From Qipengyuania gaetbuli (lineage in GTDB: Bacteria > Pseudomonadota > Alphaproteobacteria > Sphingomonadales > Sphingomonadaceae): 64,000 bases of DNA. The stretch spans positions 62,001 through 126,000 of the forward strand of contig NZ_JAIVLR010000002.1 of NCBI RefSeq assembly GCF_020524765.1, in the 5' to 3' direction. Numbering within the stretch: position 1 is the stretch's first letter; each line of letters begins with the position of its first letter. Positions 8,512 through 17,359 of this stretch are shown here, in pieces. The translations under genes were made by a program, and so were the position numbers. Under the pieces are notes generated by a model. That model was not told the origin of the DNA and did not search any database. It saw only the letters and a program-made list of their open reading frames with translations.

Positions 8512-8940
8512 GTGACCGGCACCGGCGGAGGGATCGACCAGGGCCAGCTGGACCAGCTGTTCACTGCCGCGCTCGAAGCCGGAATCGCGCGGATCGAGAA
8601 AGACGGGCACTTTTTCCCGCTCGTCTTCGAACTGCGGTCCAACGGGGTGATCCACAATGTCGCCGTCCTCGACGCGGCACCGATCAGCGGGAGCGAGGGC
8701 GTACTCGGCCGGCTGTCCGACCTTCTGCGCAGCCGGGCGCAGGACGGCCTCATTCGCGCCGCCGCCATCGTCAGGCATTGCACGGAGACGGCCCGGCTGT
8801 TCGTCCAGCTGAGAGCGCCGAACTACAGCCAGGACGTGGAAGTGCCCTTTGCGCTTTCCTCCGAAGGCCTCATCCGGCGTCGCCGCCGCCTGTCGCTGGG
8901 AGAATTCACCTCAAGCCCGGCAGAGAACACGATCTTCTAG
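8512..8940 (+). CDS. Small conserved-looking hypothetical protein
   Basis: 142 residues beginning at GTG 8512, two bases after the aguB stop. The protein is acidic in its first half and arginine-rich near the end (IRRRRRL). It contains no cysteine cluster, signal peptide or membrane segment that I can see, and I do not recognise the family. Its stop codon overlaps by two bases the stop of the convergent M20 peptidase gene. Tight spacing to aguB suggests translational coupling. Confidence 0.55.
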   Translation: MTGTGGGIDQGQLDQLFTAALEAGIARIEKDGHFFPLVFELRSNGVIHNVAVLDAAPISGSEGVLGRLSDLLRSRAQDGLIRAAAIVRHCTETARLFVQLRAPNYSQDVEVPFALSSEGLIRRRRRLSLGEFTSSPAENTIF

Positions 8941-10352
8941 CTGCCGGCGAGTTCCTTCAGGATAATCGTCCAGTGGTCGAGCCCTGCATAGAAGGCATCG
9001 ACCCGCATCCGTTCGTTGAGGCCGTGGGCGTAGATGTCCTGCGGCCTGCTCGCGCCTGCACCGATGGCGACGGTGTCATAGCCGAGCGTGCGGTAATGCA
9101 TGCCGTCCGTGCCGCCCGACGACATGTGCGGCAGCATCGGGATGGGCTTGCCGAAGCGTGCGACGAGCGCCTTGGACAGGGCATCGCGAACCTCGTCCGG
9201 AAACTCGCTGACGCCGCTTTCGGTCGCTTCGGCGCGCTGGACGATGGCGATCTCGGGATTGCCGATCGCTGCGGCGAGCTGGGCCTTCACATTGTCGACC
9301 CCGTCACCCGGGAAGACGCGGCAATTGACTGCCGCGCTGGCCGATTGGGGGAGCGCGTTCTGGGCATGCCCGCCCTTCAGCATGGTCGCCACGCAGGTGG
9401 TGCCGAGCGTGCCCACCAGGCTCGGATCGGCGCGGATGATCTCGATGGCCGAGGCATCCGACGGGTCGGCAGCGAAGCGTTTCAGTGCCTCGCCAAGCTC
9501 GCCGGGCATGCTCTGGCCGAGCGCGCCGAGATAGGTGCGGGTCAGCTGCGTATCGCGCACGGGGAACCGGTATTCGGCGATTTTCAGCAGTGCCGCGGCC
9601 AGGTCGTAGATCGCGTTGTCGCTGCGCGGGCGGGAAGAATGGCCGCCCTGGTTGGTCGCGGTCAGGTCGAAAGTGACGTAGGTCTTCTCGGCCATTTGGA
9701 CTTGCTGGGCGAGCGGCGAGAAATCGTCGGCCAGCCCGATGCCGCCGGCGTCCGAATTGAGGACGTAGGCAGGGTCCACGTTTTCCGCGATCCATTTCGC
9801 TTGCGCGCGGGTCGAGACCATGCCCGTCTCCTCGTCTCCCGAGAACACGAGATAGAGATCGCGGTTCGGCGTCCAGCCTTCCTCCTTCAACCGGATGAAG
9901 GTGCTCGTGAGGTTCATCACCCCGTATTTGTTGTCCTGCGTGCCGCGCGCGTAGAAATAGCCGTCGGCCTCGGTCAGGGTGAAGGGATCGCGCTCCCAGT
10001 CCTCGGGCAGGGCATCGACCACGTCCATATGGGCGAGCAGCGCGATCGGCTTTTCACCCGAGGATCCATCGCCGCGATACCGTACGATCAGGCCCTGCGT
10101 GGGATCGCCTTCGCTGTCGTAGTCGGTGACCATGATGTCCCCGGCAGCAAAGCCTGCTTTCGACAGGCGGCCTGCGAGATAGGCGACCATGTCGTCCACC
10201 TGACCGTGCCCGCGAGCGGTGCGGAAGGCGATGATGTCGCGGTAGATTTCGTAGCTGCGCTGCTCATGCGCACTGCGTTCATGCCCGTCCGCTGCAAGCG
10301 GCGCCGCGCCTGCCAGCAACGCGAAGCCGATGGCTGCCCCGATCCCCTTCAT
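8937..10352 (-). CDS. Exported M20 family metallopeptidase
   Basis: 471 residues with a signal peptide at residues 1-21 (hydrophobic core AAIGFALLAGAAPLAA). Zinc ligands and catalytic residues of the M20 fold are present: LLAHMDVV (His108, Asp110), GTQDNKYG (Asp140), SGDEETG (Glu174 catalytic, Glu175) and a C-terminal SSGGTDGMH. The dimerisation-domain marker GGHSSRP is also present. It is likely a periplasmic amino- or carboxypeptidase acting on short peptides, in keeping with the TonB-receptor-rich, peptide-scavenging lifestyle of this group; the substrate is not shown. The ATG at 10352 was chosen because it begins the signal peptide and has GGGAGAT upstream; the open frame extends further but without signal-like sequence. 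Confidence 0.9.
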   Translation of the reverse strand: MKGIGAAIGFALLAGAAPLAADGHERSAHEQRSYEIYRDIIAFRTARGHGQVDDMVAYLAGRLSKAGFAAGDIMVTDYDSEGDPTQGLIVRYRGDGSSGEKPIALLAHMDVVDALPEDWERDPFTLTEADGYFYARGTQDNKYGVMNLTSTFIRLKEEGWTPNRDLYLVFSGDEETGMVSTRAQAKWIAENVDPAYVLNSDAGGIGLADDFSPLAQQVQMAEKTYVTFDLTATNQGGHSSRPRSDNAIYDLAAALLKIAEYRFPVRDTQLTRTYLGALGQSMPGELGEALKRFAADPSDASAIEIIRADPSLVGTLGTTCVATMLKGGHAQNALPQSASAAVNCRVFPGDGVDNVKAQLAAAIGNPEIAIVQRAEATESGVSEFPDEVRDALSKALVARFGKPIPMLPHMSSGGTDGMHYRTLGYDTVAIGAGASRPQDIYAHGLNERMRVDAFYAGLDHWTIILKELAGS

Positions 10353-10397
10353 CGCAATCTCCCTTGCCTTGTCGTGCCGGCACGCTAGGCGCAGGCC

Positions 10398-10892
10398 ATG
10401 GGGCAGGCAAGCAGCCACCGTTACGTTATCGCGCTCGGCTCGAACATGCGCGTGCCGGGTGTCGGCGCACCGCGGGCTGTGCTGCTGACAGCCTTGGAGC
10501 GGCTGGCTGATCGCGGGGTAGAGGTCGAAATCGCCTCGCACATCCGGGCCAGCCACCCGGTCGGCCCCTCGCTCAGGACCTATGCCAATGGCGCGGCAAT
10601 CGTGTCCGCCCCGCTCGATCCGCCGACGATGCTCGCCCTGCTGCAGTCGGTGGAGAGCGAATTCGGGCGCGAGAGGCGCGGCGCGCGCTGGCGGGCACGC
10701 AGCCTCGATCTCGATATCGTGCTGTGGAGCGGCGGGGCCTGGTTCGCGCCGGACCTAGTCATTCCGCACCTCCTGTTTCGCGAGCGCGACTTCGTGCTGC
10801 TTCCCGCTGCCGAGATCGCACCCGACTGGCGCGATGCCGTGACGGGCCTTACTCTCCGGCAGCTGGCTGGGCGCGCGGCTTTAGCGCGATAG
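10398..10892 (+). CDS. folK: 2-amino-4-hydroxy-6-hydroxymethyldihydropteridine diphosphokinase
   Basis: 164 residues. The HPPK signatures are ALGSN (about residues 12-16), FGRERRGARWRARSLDLDIVLW (catalytic arginines and DLDI, about 90-110) and the C-terminal IPHLLFRERDFVLLPAAEIAP. The enzyme transfers pyrophosphate from ATP to the pterin substrate in folate synthesis. No folP or folB is adjacent. Its 3' end overlaps the 3' end of the convergent acetyltransferase gene by 44 bases, an unusually long coding overlap in which both frames show real family sequence. Confidence 0.92.
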   Translation: MGQASSHRYVIALGSNMRVPGVGAPRAVLLTALERLADRGVEVEIASHIRASHPVGPSLRTYANGAAIVSAPLDPPTMLALLQSVESEFGRERRGARWRARSLDLDIVLWSGGAWFAPDLVIPHLLFRERDFVLLPAAEIAPDWRDAVTGLTLRQLAGRAALAR

Positions 10893-11421
10893 CGGGATTG
10901 CCGCGATAGACCGTCCAGGCTTCTGCGTCCGAGAACAGGGCACCGCGCGCAGATAGGACAGCCCCTTCGCCCATGGTGACGCCCGGGCCGACGAAAGCTT
11001 CGGCAGCCACCCAGCAAGAGCGGCCGATGGTCACCGGGTCGAGCACCAGCTGGAAATGCGGATCGGCGATATCGTGCGAACTGGCGCACAGGTGCGAGCG
11101 CTGCGAAATCACGCTGTCGTTGCCCACGCTGATATGTCCCTGGTTGTAGAGGAGCGCCCCCGGACCGATCAGCACGTTGTCGCCCAGCTCGAGATTGCCG
11201 GGCCACCAGACGCGCGCACTCGCATGGACGCGGCAATTGCTGCCGAGCCGCGCACCGAAAGCCTTGAGGATCAGCGCGCGCCACGGGTGGAGGAGCGGCG
11301 GCGTCCAGCGAGCGAGCAGCAACCAGGCGATCATCCACAATGTCCGTGCAATTCGCGAGCCGAGCGGGAAGGACGGCCCTCCGCTGCGGCTTTGCGCAGT
11401 GCGTGCATCGAGTGGTTGCAA
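10849..11421 (-). CDS. WcaF-like putative colanic acid biosynthesis acetyltransferase
   Basis: 190 residues from the TTG at 11421. The N-terminal LDARTAQSRSGGPSFPLGSRIARTLWMIAWLL segment matches the WcaF family start, and the remainder is a left-handed beta-helix acyltransferase with hexapeptide repeats (LGSNCRVHAS, LELGDNVLIGPGALLYNQG, VTIGRSCWVAAEAFVGPGVTMGEGAVL). Such enzymes O-acetylate sugars of exopolysaccharides. The TTG has AAGGAAGGGA upstream and gives the usual family length; an ATG at 11514 in the same frame would add 31 residues of non-family sequence. The neighbouring manC-manA pair supplies GDP-mannose and fits a role in polysaccharide synthesis. Confidence 0.8.
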   Translation of the reverse strand: MQPLDARTAQSRSGGPSFPLGSRIARTLWMIAWLLLARWTPPLLHPWRALILKAFGARLGSNCRVHASARVWWPGNLELGDNVLIGPGALLYNQGHISVGNDSVISQRSHLCASSHDIADPHFQLVLDPVTIGRSCWVAAEAFVGPGVTMGEGAVLSARGALFSDAEAWTVYRGNPAIALKPRAQPAAGE

Positions 11422-11535
11422 CCCCGTCCCTTCCTTGTCGCGGCCCCGTGCCAAACTAAATTGCCGGGCTGCCCGAAAGCAACCCAAACCACGCTTGACC
11501 ACCCGCCATCGCATGCCTAGGTGCCCCTCGTGGTC

Positions 11536-11611
11536 GGGCCCTTAGCTCAGTCGGTAGAGCAACTGACTTTTAATCAGTAGGTCGCTGGTTCGAACCCAGC
11601 AGGGCTCACCA
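11536..11611 (+). tRNA. tRNA-Lys(TTT)
   Basis: A 76-base cloverleaf with an encoded CCA end. The acceptor GGGCCCT pairs with AGGGCTC (one G-T wobble), the D arm reads GCTCAGTCGGTAGAGC, the anticodon stem ACTGA/TCAGT encloses loop CTTTTAA with anticodon TTT, and the T arm contains GGTTCGAACC. Confidence 0.97.
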
Positions 11612-11620
11612 CCTTTTCCC

Positions 11621-12430
11621 TCAGGATTGTCCGGCAGAACACGCAATCAGCGTGCGCGCCGCCGTGCCGAATTCGACCTCGTCGATGTTCGATGCCATTG
11701 CGCTCGACCCGGGCGCTATGCGCGCGTCCGACACCGCGACATCTCCGGAAAGCGGCAAGACCTGCATCGGGCCCTGCAACCGGCCGAGCATGTCCGCCGA
11801 AGGCTCTCCATGGAGCTGGAACAGGCGGAAGTGCGGACCGTCCACCAGCACCGCTTCCGCATCGGGCGCCACCTTCCGGTGCAATCCCGCAGGATAGGGC
11901 TTGCCGGAAGCCACTGCGATGGCTGCATCCAGATGCAGTTCTCGCGGGCGGTCATAGTCGTAAAGGCGATAAGTGATGTCGGTGTTCTGCTGCACTTCGA
12001 GCAGCGTCAGTCCTTGCCCGATCGCATGAACCGTCCCGGCCGGGATGTAAAAGAAGTCGCCCGGCTCGACCGTCCGCCATTCGAGCAGGTCCTCGATTGA
12101 TCCGTCGAGCGCAGCAGCGCGCATGGCTTCGGCATCGAGCGACTGCGTGAAGCCCATCGCCAGCCTTGCACCCGGCTCTGCAGCCAGGATCAGCCAGCAT
12201 TCCTCCTTGCCGCGGCCGGTCGGGCTGGCGGCACCGGAAGGGTGCACCTGGACCGAGAGCTTTTCGCTGGTGAAGAGATATTTGACGAGAACGTCCGGCA
12301 TCGCATCGGACGGCTCGAACCAGATTTCCCCGATCCGCTCTGCGTCTCCGGGAAGTGCGAAGGGTGGCGGCAAGGGGCTGCGACCCCAGACCTTTTCCAC
12401 CCGCTTGGTCGGCAAGATCCGGGAGTTCAT
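11621..12430 (-). CDS. manA: Mannose-6-phosphate isomerase, class I
   Basis: 269 residues of the cupin-type isomerase family, shorter than the E. coli enzyme but usual for the alphaproteobacterial form. Recognisable elements are KPWG-like KVWGR near the N-terminus, VKYLFTSEKLSVQVHPS (zinc ligands), GKEECWLIL, GDFFYIPAGTVHAIG and LLEVQQNTDITYRLYDYDR. It interconverts fructose-6-phosphate and mannose-6-phosphate. Its ATG overlaps the manC stop (ATGA at 12427-12430), so the two are translationally coupled. It reads toward the end of tRNA-Lys, leaving nine bases. Confidence 0.9.
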   Translation of the reverse strand: MNSRILPTKRVEKVWGRSPLPPPFALPGDAERIGEIWFEPSDAMPDVLVKYLFTSEKLSVQVHPSGAASPTGRGKEECWLILAAEPGARLAMGFTQSLDAEAMRAAALDGSIEDLLEWRTVEPGDFFYIPAGTVHAIGQGLTLLEVQQNTDITYRLYDYDRPRELHLDAAIAVASGKPYPAGLHRKVAPDAEAVLVDGPHFRLFQLHGEPSADMLGRLQGPMQVLPLSGDVAVSDARIAPGSSAMASNIDEVEFGTAARTLIACSAGQS

Positions 12431-13452
12431 TGATTGGCGGCCCCGTCCAGCTTGCCGACGCTCTGCGCATGGTCGCGCGAGAGGACGAGGATTTCGTCGC
12501 CATCGACGACCACGATCACGTCGCTCAGGCCGACGATGGACACGCGCGGGCCATCGGTGTCGACCATCACGCCGCGGCAACCCATGGCTTCGGTTCGGCC
12601 CGACAGGACATTGCCGTCTTCGTCCGCCTGGCGAGCTTCCATCAACGCGCTCCAGTCGCCGATATCGGACCAGCCGATATCCGCCGACACGACAGCAGCG
12701 TGCGAGGTGTTTTCCATTACCGCGAAGTCGACGCTTTCCCCGGCGATGCGCGCAAATGCAGCCGCCTCGGGATCGAAACGCGAACCGTCCCATTCACCTG
12801 ATGCAACCGAAGCTTCGACCGCTTCGGCCATTTCGGGGCGATAGGTCTCAAGCTCGTCGAGCAACCTTCCCGCCGGAAAGGCGAAGATGCCGCCGTTCCA
12901 GACGAAGCCCCCGTCATCAAGGAACTGCTGCGCGCGCTCGAGGTCGGGTTTTTCGACGAACCGTTCGATCCGGTGTCCAGCCCCGACGGTCTGGCCGCGC
13001 TTGATGTAGCCGTATCCGGTGGCCGGACGGTCGGGTGCGATGCCGAAGGAGACGAGGTAACCCTCCCGCGCGAGCGAGGCGGCGGTGCGCACTCCGTCGA
13101 GGAAGGCGGCCTCATCGGCGATGTGGTGGTCGCTCGGGCAGACGAGCATCACCGCATCGCGGGGAAGCAGCCGTGCCGCCAGCGCGATTGCAGGGGCGGT
13201 ATTCTTGGCCGCCGGTTCGACGACCAGGCGGTGCTCGCCGGCCTGTTCTGCGATGAAGCTGGTGTGCGCCTCTCCGGCTACCACGATCGGGGCCTCGAAA
13301 AGCCCGGAATCCGATACGCGGTCCAGCGCCTGCTGGAACAGGGTCCGGTCGCCCAAGAGCGGAAGGAAAGGTTTCGGCTTCACGCGGCGGCTGCGCGGCC
13401 AGAGGCGCGTCCCGCTGCCGCCGCAAAGGATAACTGGATAGACCTTTGTCAT
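12427..13452 (-). CDS. manC: Mannose-1-phosphate guanylyltransferase
   Basis: 341 residues: a nucleotidyltransferase of the GMP type. The N-terminal VILCGGSGTRLWPRS loop binds GTP, and FxPKPFLPLLGDR-like KPKPFLPLLGDRTLFQQ, VCPSDHHIADE, PATGYGYIKRG, FVEKPD, WNGGIFAF and DIGWSDIGDW are family hallmarks. It makes GDP-mannose. The C-terminal isomerase domain of bifunctional type II enzymes is absent; that function is supplied by the coupled manA. The ATG at 13452 places the GGSG loop at the usual distance from the N-terminus; an upstream extension to 13491 is not needed. Confidence 0.92.
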   Translation of the reverse strand: MTKVYPVILCGGSGTRLWPRSRRVKPKPFLPLLGDRTLFQQALDRVSDSGLFEAPIVVAGEAHTSFIAEQAGEHRLVVEPAAKNTAPAIALAARLLPRDAVMLVCPSDHHIADEAAFLDGVRTAASLAREGYLVSFGIAPDRPATGYGYIKRGQTVGAGHRIERFVEKPDLERAQQFLDDGGFVWNGGIFAFPAGRLLDELETYRPEMAEAVEASVASGEWDGSRFDPEAAAFARIAGESVDFAVMENTSHAAVVSADIGWSDIGDWSALMEARQADEDGNVLSGRTEAMGCRGVMVDTDGPRVSIVGLSDVIVVVDGDEILVLSRDHAQSVGKLDGAANQ

Positions 13453-13534
13453 GACAAGCAGCCGCCTAGCAGCCGTTTCCATGCGCGTCATGGCCTGCTT
13501 GCACCTGCCTGCGATTTTTCGTTACGAGACAGCG

Positions 13535-14110
13535 ATGAACGCTCCGCGCCTGTCCGTTTTCGCCCGCCTGCCCGTGCCCGGAAAGGTCAAGACGCGGCTG
13601 ATCCCCGCTCTCGGGGAAGAGGGGGCGGCACGCCTCTATGCGCGCCTTCTGGCCCATACGGTCGAGGTTGCGAAAGCGAGCGGCCTGGAATTCGAGCTGC
13701 GGGTGACAGGGGGCGAGGAAGCAGCGTTTCACGAACTCTTCGGCGCCGATGTGAGCGTCGTCGACCAGGGCGAGGGCGATCTGGGGGCGCGGATGGCAGG
13801 CGTGGCTGCGCCCTGCCTCATCATCGGGAGCGACTGTCCGGCCATCTCCGTGCCGCTCCTGCAAGCGGCGGCAGGTGCGCTGGCGGACCGCAAGGTGGTG
13901 CTCGGTCCCGCCAATGACGGGGGCTACTACCTCGTGGGGCTGGCCGAGCCGATGCCTTTCCTGTTCGAGGCGATGGAGTGGAGCACGCCGCAGGTCCTGC
14001 CGCAAACGCTCGCGCGGCTGGCAGAGCGCCGGATCGGCCCTGCGATCCTGCCCGAACTGGCTGACATCGATACGGCAGAAGACCTCGCCGCCTGGCCCGA
14101 ATTCCAATGA
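13535..14110 (+). CDS. TIGR04282-type transferase (DUF2064)
   Basis: 191 residues. The opening SVFARLPVPGKVKTRLIPALG, then LIIGSDCPAIS, and LGPANDGGYYLVGL with W-x-TPQVL mark the DUF2064 family, a glycosyltransferase-A-like fold described as rSAM/selenodomain-associated transferase 1. Its biochemical role is unknown. It overlaps the next gene by four bases (ATGA at 14107-14110), and the pair is part of a candidate cluster with SDR, flavoprotein and radical SAM genes. The ATG at 13535 is preceded by ACGAGACAGCG, a weak ribosome site. Confidence 0.85.
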   Translation: MNAPRLSVFARLPVPGKVKTRLIPALGEEGAARLYARLLAHTVEVAKASGLEFELRVTGGEEAAFHELFGADVSVVDQGEGDLGARMAGVAAPCLIIGSDCPAISVPLLQAAAGALADRKVVLGPANDGGYYLVGLAEPMPFLFEAMEWSTPQVLPQTLARLAERRIGPAILPELADIDTAEDLAAWPEFQ

Positions 14111-14829
14111 GCGTTACGCTGCTGGTTCCTGCGCTGGACGAGGAAAAGGCGCTGCCCAAGCTGGTGGAGCGGCTCGCCAGCCTCGATCCCGCGCCTGCCG
14201 AGATCATGCTGGTGGACGGCGGCAGCAGCGATGCGACGGTCGCCATCGCGCGCGATGCGGGATGGCGCATTCTCGAGACGGCGCGGGGCAGGGCGCTCCA
14301 GATCAACGCCGGGGTAGAGGACGCGCGCGGGGAGATCGTCTGCGTCCTCCATGCAGACACCTTGCCGCCGACCGACATGGTGCGAGTGATCGAGGACGCG
14401 ATGCAAGACCGGCGCACCGCGCTTGCCAGTTTCAGCCCCGTCATCCGCGGGCCAGAACGAACGCGCTGGGGGACGACGCTGCATAATTGGGCCAAGACCT
14501 GGTACGCGCCGCTCATCACGCGCCCGCACCTCTTCTTTCGCGGTGTGCGCCTGCTGTTCGGCGACCATGCCATGTTCTTCCGCCGCGCCGATTTCCTCCG
14601 CGTCGGCGGGTGCACGCCGGGCGATGCGGTGATGGAGGAAGCCGATCTGTGCGTGAAGCTGGCGCGGCTGGGCTGGGTGCGGATGCTGCCGCAGCGGGTC
14701 TACACTTCCGACCGGCGGATTGCCGAATGGGGCGCGCTCAAGGCGAACTGGATCTATTTCAAGGTCGGCATGCTCTGGGCCTTCGGCCTGCGCAGCCGGA
14801 TGGCAAAGCACTATCCCGACGTGCGCTAG
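14107..14829 (+). CDS. TIGR04283-type family 2 glycosyltransferase
   Basis: 240 residues with the GT2 start LLVPALDEEKALPKLVERL, the nucleotide-sugar-binding VDGGSSDAT and LHADTLPP (DxD-like), and a C-terminal LFGDHAMFFRRADFLRVGG with EEADLCVKLARLG. This corresponds to the family described as rSAM/selenodomain-associated transferase 2, also annotated as arsenosugar biosynthesis glycosyltransferase; whether arsenic is involved here cannot be told. Translation is coupled to the upstream transferase through an ATGA overlap. It converges with the SDR gene, with a four-base overlap at the stops. Confidence 0.87.
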   Translation: MSVTLLVPALDEEKALPKLVERLASLDPAPAEIMLVDGGSSDATVAIARDAGWRILETARGRALQINAGVEDARGEIVCVLHADTLPPTDMVRVIEDAMQDRRTALASFSPVIRGPERTRWGTTLHNWAKTWYAPLITRPHLFFRGVRLLFGDHAMFFRRADFLRVGGCTPGDAVMEEADLCVKLARLGWVRMLPQRVYTSDRRIAEWGALKANWIYFKVGMLWAFGLRSRMAKHYPDVR

Positions 14830-15839
14830 GCGTCGGCCAGGAAGCCCACGGCAATGCAATGGTCGATGAGGCGCCGGATGTAGTCCTCGCCCGTCACTGC
14901 GCATTCGATGCCTGTCACTTCGCGAAAGCGCGTGTCCGAGAAATGCGGGTCGCGCTGGAAATAGCTCGCGTAAAGCCCAGCCACCCGCTTGAACAAGCGC
15001 CGCTCCAGCGCGGGGAGCAAGGCGGGATCGAAGCGCTCGGGGGCGACAAGTTCGGGTTCGTGGAAGTGCGGGTAGCCGCCGATTGCCCCGGTGAAACGTT
15101 CCACCGGTAGCGGCTGGCCGGAGACGAGATGATAGGTGCCGCCGGCTGCCTCGTCCATGCGTTCGGCCAGCGCGACAATGCCAGCCGCCACGTGGTCGAT
15201 CGGCACGAAGTCGAGCGTCGCGCCCGGGCGGGCAGGCATGTGCCGCACGCGCCCTTCGGCAATCAGCTTGAAGGCTGCATAGGTGGTGTCGAACTGGCGG
15301 ATGGCGCCGTCCCCATGCGCGCCCACCACGATCGAAGGGCGGCCGATCGCCCATCTGGCAGTGCTTTGCCGGACGAGCCGCTCGCCCGCAGCCTTGCTGG
15401 CTTCGTAACCATTGGCAAAGCCGTCCTCTGGCAGGGCATCGTCCTCCGCGATCGGCCCGTTGCGCGTCCCGCAGACATAGGCCGTCGAGACGTGCAGGAA
15501 GCCCATGCCGCCGGCCTCCGCCAGCTCCAGCGCATGGCGCACGCCATCGACATTGGCAGCGCGGTAATCCTCTTCTTCAAGGTCGAAGCGCACGCTGGCA
15601 GCGCAGTGCACGACCAGGTCGTGCGCGTCCGCCAGCCCGGCGAAACGCTCGGGGGACAGGCCCAGGCGCGCTTGCGAGATGTCGCCCTTCACAGTGGGGA
15701 TGTCGACAGCGGCGCCGTCGTTCGCGCGCACTTCCGGATTGCGGTGGACGAGGCCGGTCACCTCGTGGCCGCGCGCGAGCAGCCTCGCGCAGATCTCGCC
15801 GCCCACCAGTCCGGCAGCCCCCGTCACCAGCACCTTCAC
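14826..15839 (-). CDS. Extended SDR family NAD(P)-dependent oxidoreductase/epimerase
   Basis: 337 residues from GTG 15839. The Rossmann loop TGAAGLVGG lies at residues 6-14 and the catalytic YEASK follows the serine-containing HVSTAYVCG strand by the usual distance. The C-terminal half has the GGTYHLVSGQP pattern of substrate domains in sugar epimerases and fatty acyl reductase-like SDRs. The start was chosen because the upstream residues in the open frame (to 15923) are not Rossmann-like and the GTG is directly followed by KVLVTGAAG. It is transcribed divergently from the flavoprotein gene and toward the glycosyltransferase pair. Confidence 0.85.
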   Translation of the reverse strand: MKVLVTGAAGLVGGEICARLLARGHEVTGLVHRNPEVRANDGAAVDIPTVKGDISQARLGLSPERFAGLADAHDLVVHCAASVRFDLEEEDYRAANVDGVRHALELAEAGGMGFLHVSTAYVCGTRNGPIAEDDALPEDGFANGYEASKAAGERLVRQSTARWAIGRPSIVVGAHGDGAIRQFDTTYAAFKLIAEGRVRHMPARPGATLDFVPIDHVAAGIVALAERMDEAAGGTYHLVSGQPLPVERFTGAIGGYPHFHEPELVAPERFDPALLPALERRLFKRVAGLYASYFQRDPHFSDTRFREVTGIECAVTGEDYIRRLIDHCIAVGFLADA

Positions 15840-15943
15840 GCGGCGCGCCTTTGCGTCATGTAACCGATGGGACCTGTCCGTCGAAGGGGCGGGGGAATTC
15901 GATAGAGTTCGCATCTTGAGCAATTTCGGTTACGGGACAAGCG

Positions 15944-17359
15944 ATGAAATTCACCCATGACGTAATCGTGATCGGCGGCGGGGCCGCAGGACTTGTCGCT
16001 GCCGGCGGCTGCGCGCTCTTCGGCCTCGAAGTCGCCCTGATCGAGGGGCGCAAGATGGGCGGCGAGTGCCTGAACGATGGCTGCGTGCCGTCGAAAGCGC
16101 TGATTACGGCAGCGAAACGTGCGGCAGAGGCGCGGGAAGCCACGCGCTACGGGGTGACGCTCGATCAGCCAAAGGTCGACTGGCTCGGCGTGCGCCAGCA
16201 CATTCGCGATGCCATCGCCGCGATCGAGCCGCACGACAGCGAAGAGCGGTTCGAGGAAATGGGCTGCGAGGTCATCCGCGACTGGGCGAAAGTCACCGGT
16301 CCCCAGTCGGTCGAGGTTGGCGGAAGGACCCTGCGCGCACCGCGCATCGTCATCGCCACCGGCTCGAAGCCGGCCATCCCGCCGATCGAGGGCGTGGAAA
16401 ATGTCCCCTATCTCACCAATGAGACCATCTTCGACATCGAAGCACTGCCCGATCACCTCGTGATCGTCGGCGGCGGGGTGATCGGCATGGAAATGGCGCA
16501 GGCCTTCCGCCGTCTCGGCAGCGCCGTCACCGTGGTCGAGCCGGACGAGCTGATGGCCCGTGACGACCGCGAGAGCGTGGCGCTGGTGCGCGAAGTGATG
16601 GAGTGCGAGGGCGTCCGCTTCGTCAAGGGGCTCGCCAGCAAGGTCGAGGGCCGCGAAGGCGCTGTCCGCCTGCATGTCGGCGAGGAGGTTATCGACGGAT
16701 CGCATCTGCTGATCGCCACCGGCCGCAAGGCCCGGTGCGAAGGCTTCGGCCTGGAAGACATCGGCGTGAAGATGGGCCGCGGCGGTATCGTGACCGACGC
16801 ACGCCGCCGCACCTCCGTGAAAGGCATCTACGCTATCGGCGACTGCCGCGACGGGCCGCGCCTGACCCACGTGTCGGGCTACGAAGGCTCCAACGTCGCC
16901 CTCGAAATCACCCTCGGCCTGCCCGCCAAGGTAGATTATTCGGCTTTGCCCTGGTGCACCTATACCGAGCCGGAAGTTGCCCAGATCGGCCTGACCGAAC
17001 AGGAAGCACGCGAGAAATTCGGCGAGAAGCTGCGGGTCGTCACCGAAAGCTTCCACGACAACGAACGCGCGCTGACCGAAGGCAATGACAAGGGCCAGGC
17101 GAAGGTGATGCTCAAGGGCACCAAGGTCGTCGGCGCCAGCCTGGTGGGCAAGAATGTCGGCGAATTGCTGCTGCCCTACACGCAGACGATCACCGGCAAG
17201 AGCAGCACCTTCGCGCTAGGCTCGGCGGTCATCGCCTATCCCACCCGCAGCGAGATCACCAAGGCGACTGCCTTTGCCGCATGGGAGCCGACCGTGTTCG
17301 GGCCGCTGCCGAAGAAATGGGCCGGGTTCCTTGCCCAGATGAGGCGGCGGTTTTCGTGA
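15944..17359 (+). CDS. Mercuric reductase-like pyridine nucleotide-disulfide oxidoreductase
   Basis: 471 residues. FAD-binding VIGGGAAGLVAA (about 9-20), the redox disulfide ECLNDGCVPSK (Cys42 and Cys47), NAD-binding VIVGGGVIGMEMA, and the second FAD motif YAIGDC are all present. The interface segment reads SAVIAYPTRSEITK, with Tyr where lipoamide dehydrogenases carry the catalytic His-Pro, as in the mercuric-reductase-like branch. There are no extra N-terminal or C-terminal cysteine pairs for Hg(II), so mercury reduction is unlikely. The stop overlaps the GTG start of the radical SAM gene (GTGA at 17356-17359), showing tight coupling between the two. Confidence 0.88.
   Translation: MKFTHDVIVIGGGAAGLVAAGGCALFGLEVALIEGRKMGGECLNDGCVPSKALITAAKRAAEAREATRYGVTLDQPKVDWLGVRQHIRDAIAAIEPHDSEERFEEMGCEVIRDWAKVTGPQSVEVGGRTLRAPRIVIATGSKPAIPPIEGVENVPYLTNETIFDIEALPDHLVIVGGGVIGMEMAQAFRRLGSAVTVVEPDELMARDDRESVALVREVMECEGVRFVKGLASKVEGREGAVRLHVGEEVIDGSHLLIATGRKARCEGFGLEDIGVKMGRGGIVTDARRRTSVKGIYAIGDCRDGPRLTHVSGYEGSNVALEITLGLPAKVDYSALPWCTYTEPEVAQIGLTEQEAREKFGEKLRVVTESFHDNERALTEGNDKGQAKVMLKGTKVVGASLVGKNVGELLLPYTQTITGKSSTFALGSAVIAYPTRSEITKATAFAAWEPTVFGPLPKKWAGFLAQMRRRFS

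Noticed and set aside
15944-17359. True mercuric reductase
   Set aside because: It has the active-site disulfide but no N-terminal HMA domain and no C-terminal cysteine pair for Hg(II); no mer genes are nearby.
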